NCBI RefSeq assembly: GCF_000739375.1
Contig: NZ_CP006704.1
Coordinates: forward strand, 5,332,001 to 5,396,000
DNA length: 64,000 nucleotides
Origin: Comamonas testosteroni TK102
GTDB taxonomy: Bacteria; Pseudomonadota; Gammaproteobacteria; Burkholderiales; Burkholderiaceae_C
Reading direction: 5' to 3'
Shown here: positions 63,397 to 64,000 of the stretch, piece after piece
How positions within the stretch are numbered: the stretch's first letter is position 1
Layout: every line of letters begins with the position of its first letter
Translations under genes and position numbers: made by a program
The notes under the pieces: generated by a model
What the model was told of the DNA's origin: nothing
Database searches by the model: none
Seen by the model: only the letters and a program-made list of their open reading frames with translations

Positions 63397-64000
63397 ATGT
63401 CCTTACCCCAGACCATGAAAGCCGCCGTGGTGCGTTCCTTCGGGAAACCGCTCACGATCGAAGAGATGCCGGTGCCACGACCGACAGACGATCAGATCCT
63501 GGTCAAGATCGCTGCTTCCGGCGTCTGCCACACCGATCTGCATGCGGCCGAAGGCGACTGGCCTGTCAAGCCTCATCCACCCTTCATTCCCGGCCACGAG
63601 GGCGTGGGCTATGTGGCGGCAGTGGGCAAGAACGTCAGACATGTCAAGGAAGGCGATCGCGTGGGCGTGCCCTGGCTGCACAGCGCCTGCGGCTTCTGCC
63701 GCCACTGCATAGGCGGCTGGGAGACCCTGTGCGAATCTCAGACCAATACCGGCTATTCGGTCAACGGCGGCTTTGCCGATTACGCACTGGCCGATCCCAA
63801 CTATGTGGGTCATCTGCCGTCCAATGTGAGCTTTATCGATATCGCTCCCGTGCTATGCGCCGGGGTCACGGTGTACAAGGGCCTGAAAGTCACCGACGCC
63901 AAGCCCGGCGACTGGGTGGTGATTTCCGGCATCGGCGGCCTGGGCCATATGGCCGTGCAATATGCCAAGGCCATGGGCTTCAATGTCGCTGCCGTCGACA
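63397..64000 (+). CDS. adhP: Zinc-dependent alcohol dehydrogenase (AdhP-like), truncated by the window edge
   Basis: The start at ATG 63397 lies behind AAGGAGG (63383-63389). The visible 201 residues have the catalytic-zinc Cys in [15 protein letters not shown] and His in PGHEGVGYV, four structural-zinc Cys in the [19 protein letters not shown] stretch, and the NAD Rossmann start [18 protein letters not shown]. It matches AdhP-type medium-chain dehydrogenases of about 340 residues, so roughly 140 residues lie beyond the edge. It oxidises primary alcohols or reduces aldehydes with NAD. Confidence 0.93.
   Translation, partial: MSLPQTMKAAVVRSFGKPLTIEEMPVPRPTDDQILVKIAASGVCHTDLHAAEGDWPVKPHPPFIPGHEGVGYVAAVGKNVRHVKEGDRVGVPWLHSACGFCRHCIGGWETLCESQTNTGYSVNGGFADYALADPNYVGHLPSNVSFIDIAPVLCAGVTVYKGLKVTDAKPGDWVVISGIGGLGHMAVQYAKAMGFNVAAVD

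Noticed and set aside
1..64000. CRISPR arrays, rRNA operon, prophage or plasmid replication genes
   Set aside because: No regularly spaced repeats, no rRNA-like conserved sequence, and no phage structural or replication initiator genes were found.

Overview
The window looks like the chromosome of a betaproteobacterium of the order Burkholderiales, most likely Comamonas or a close relative in the Comamonadaceae. This is inferred from the high GC content and strong GC3 bias of the housekeeping genes, a fabA-fabB pair, the hpd/phhA block, Bug-type binding proteins, and GC-rich stop-adjacent repeats that I associate with this family. The only RNA genes seen are two tandem tRNA-Val genes. I see no rRNA, no CRISPR array and no prophage.

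Region 1 (1-9215) is an accessory, AT-rich surface polysaccharide island. At the left edge are an IS481-type transposase with a lost catalytic Asp and the tail of a second IS. Then comes a leftward nine-gene operon: ketoisomerase, acetyltransferase and aminotransferase for a dTDP-3-acetamido-3,6-dideoxyhexose, then Wzx flippase, GT2, Wzy polymerase, GT4, epimerase and GT2. Almost every gene overlaps the next by 4-8 bases.

Region 2 (9414-15660) holds glyS and glyQ, then a rightward three-gene set: an SPFH protein with a C-terminal excisionase-like helix-turn-helix, a VOC protein and a membrane zinc-ribbon protein. This recalls the YdjI/YdjG envelope-stress partners of Bacillus but with a different C-terminal domain, and it is the best candidate here for an undescribed system.

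Region 3 (15711-22297) is a 2-aminoethylphosphonate-type ABC uptake operon with a divergent LysR regulator and an FAD oxidoreductase frameshifted in a run of eight G.

Region 4 (22294-33077) carries coaX-rfbB-rfbD-rfbA-rfbC, which makes the dTDP-4-keto-6-deoxyglucose and dTDP-rhamnose that region 1 needs. It also has a LysM/BON protein, galE, then gmhB-plsC-metallopeptidase-rhodanese and fabA-fabB.

Region 5 (33296-48528) carries lnt, corC, a GNAT gene, an Lrp regulator facing hpd, a Bug protein, phhA, an MscS channel, a lipase-like hydrolase, fadD, two tRNA-Val genes, a hemerythrin and an MBL hydrolase.

Region 6 (48536-56685) is mainly iron uptake: DUF2798 and siderophore-interacting protein, a divergent MarR gene with twin palindromes, a Fur-box-preceded TonB receptor with piuC, a DUF4124 protein and a second TonB receptor.

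Region 7 (57055-64000) is housekeeping: slt, 5-formyl-THF cyclo-ligase, queC, a GST, cca, a strongly structured intergenic stretch and a truncated zinc alcohol dehydrogenase gene.
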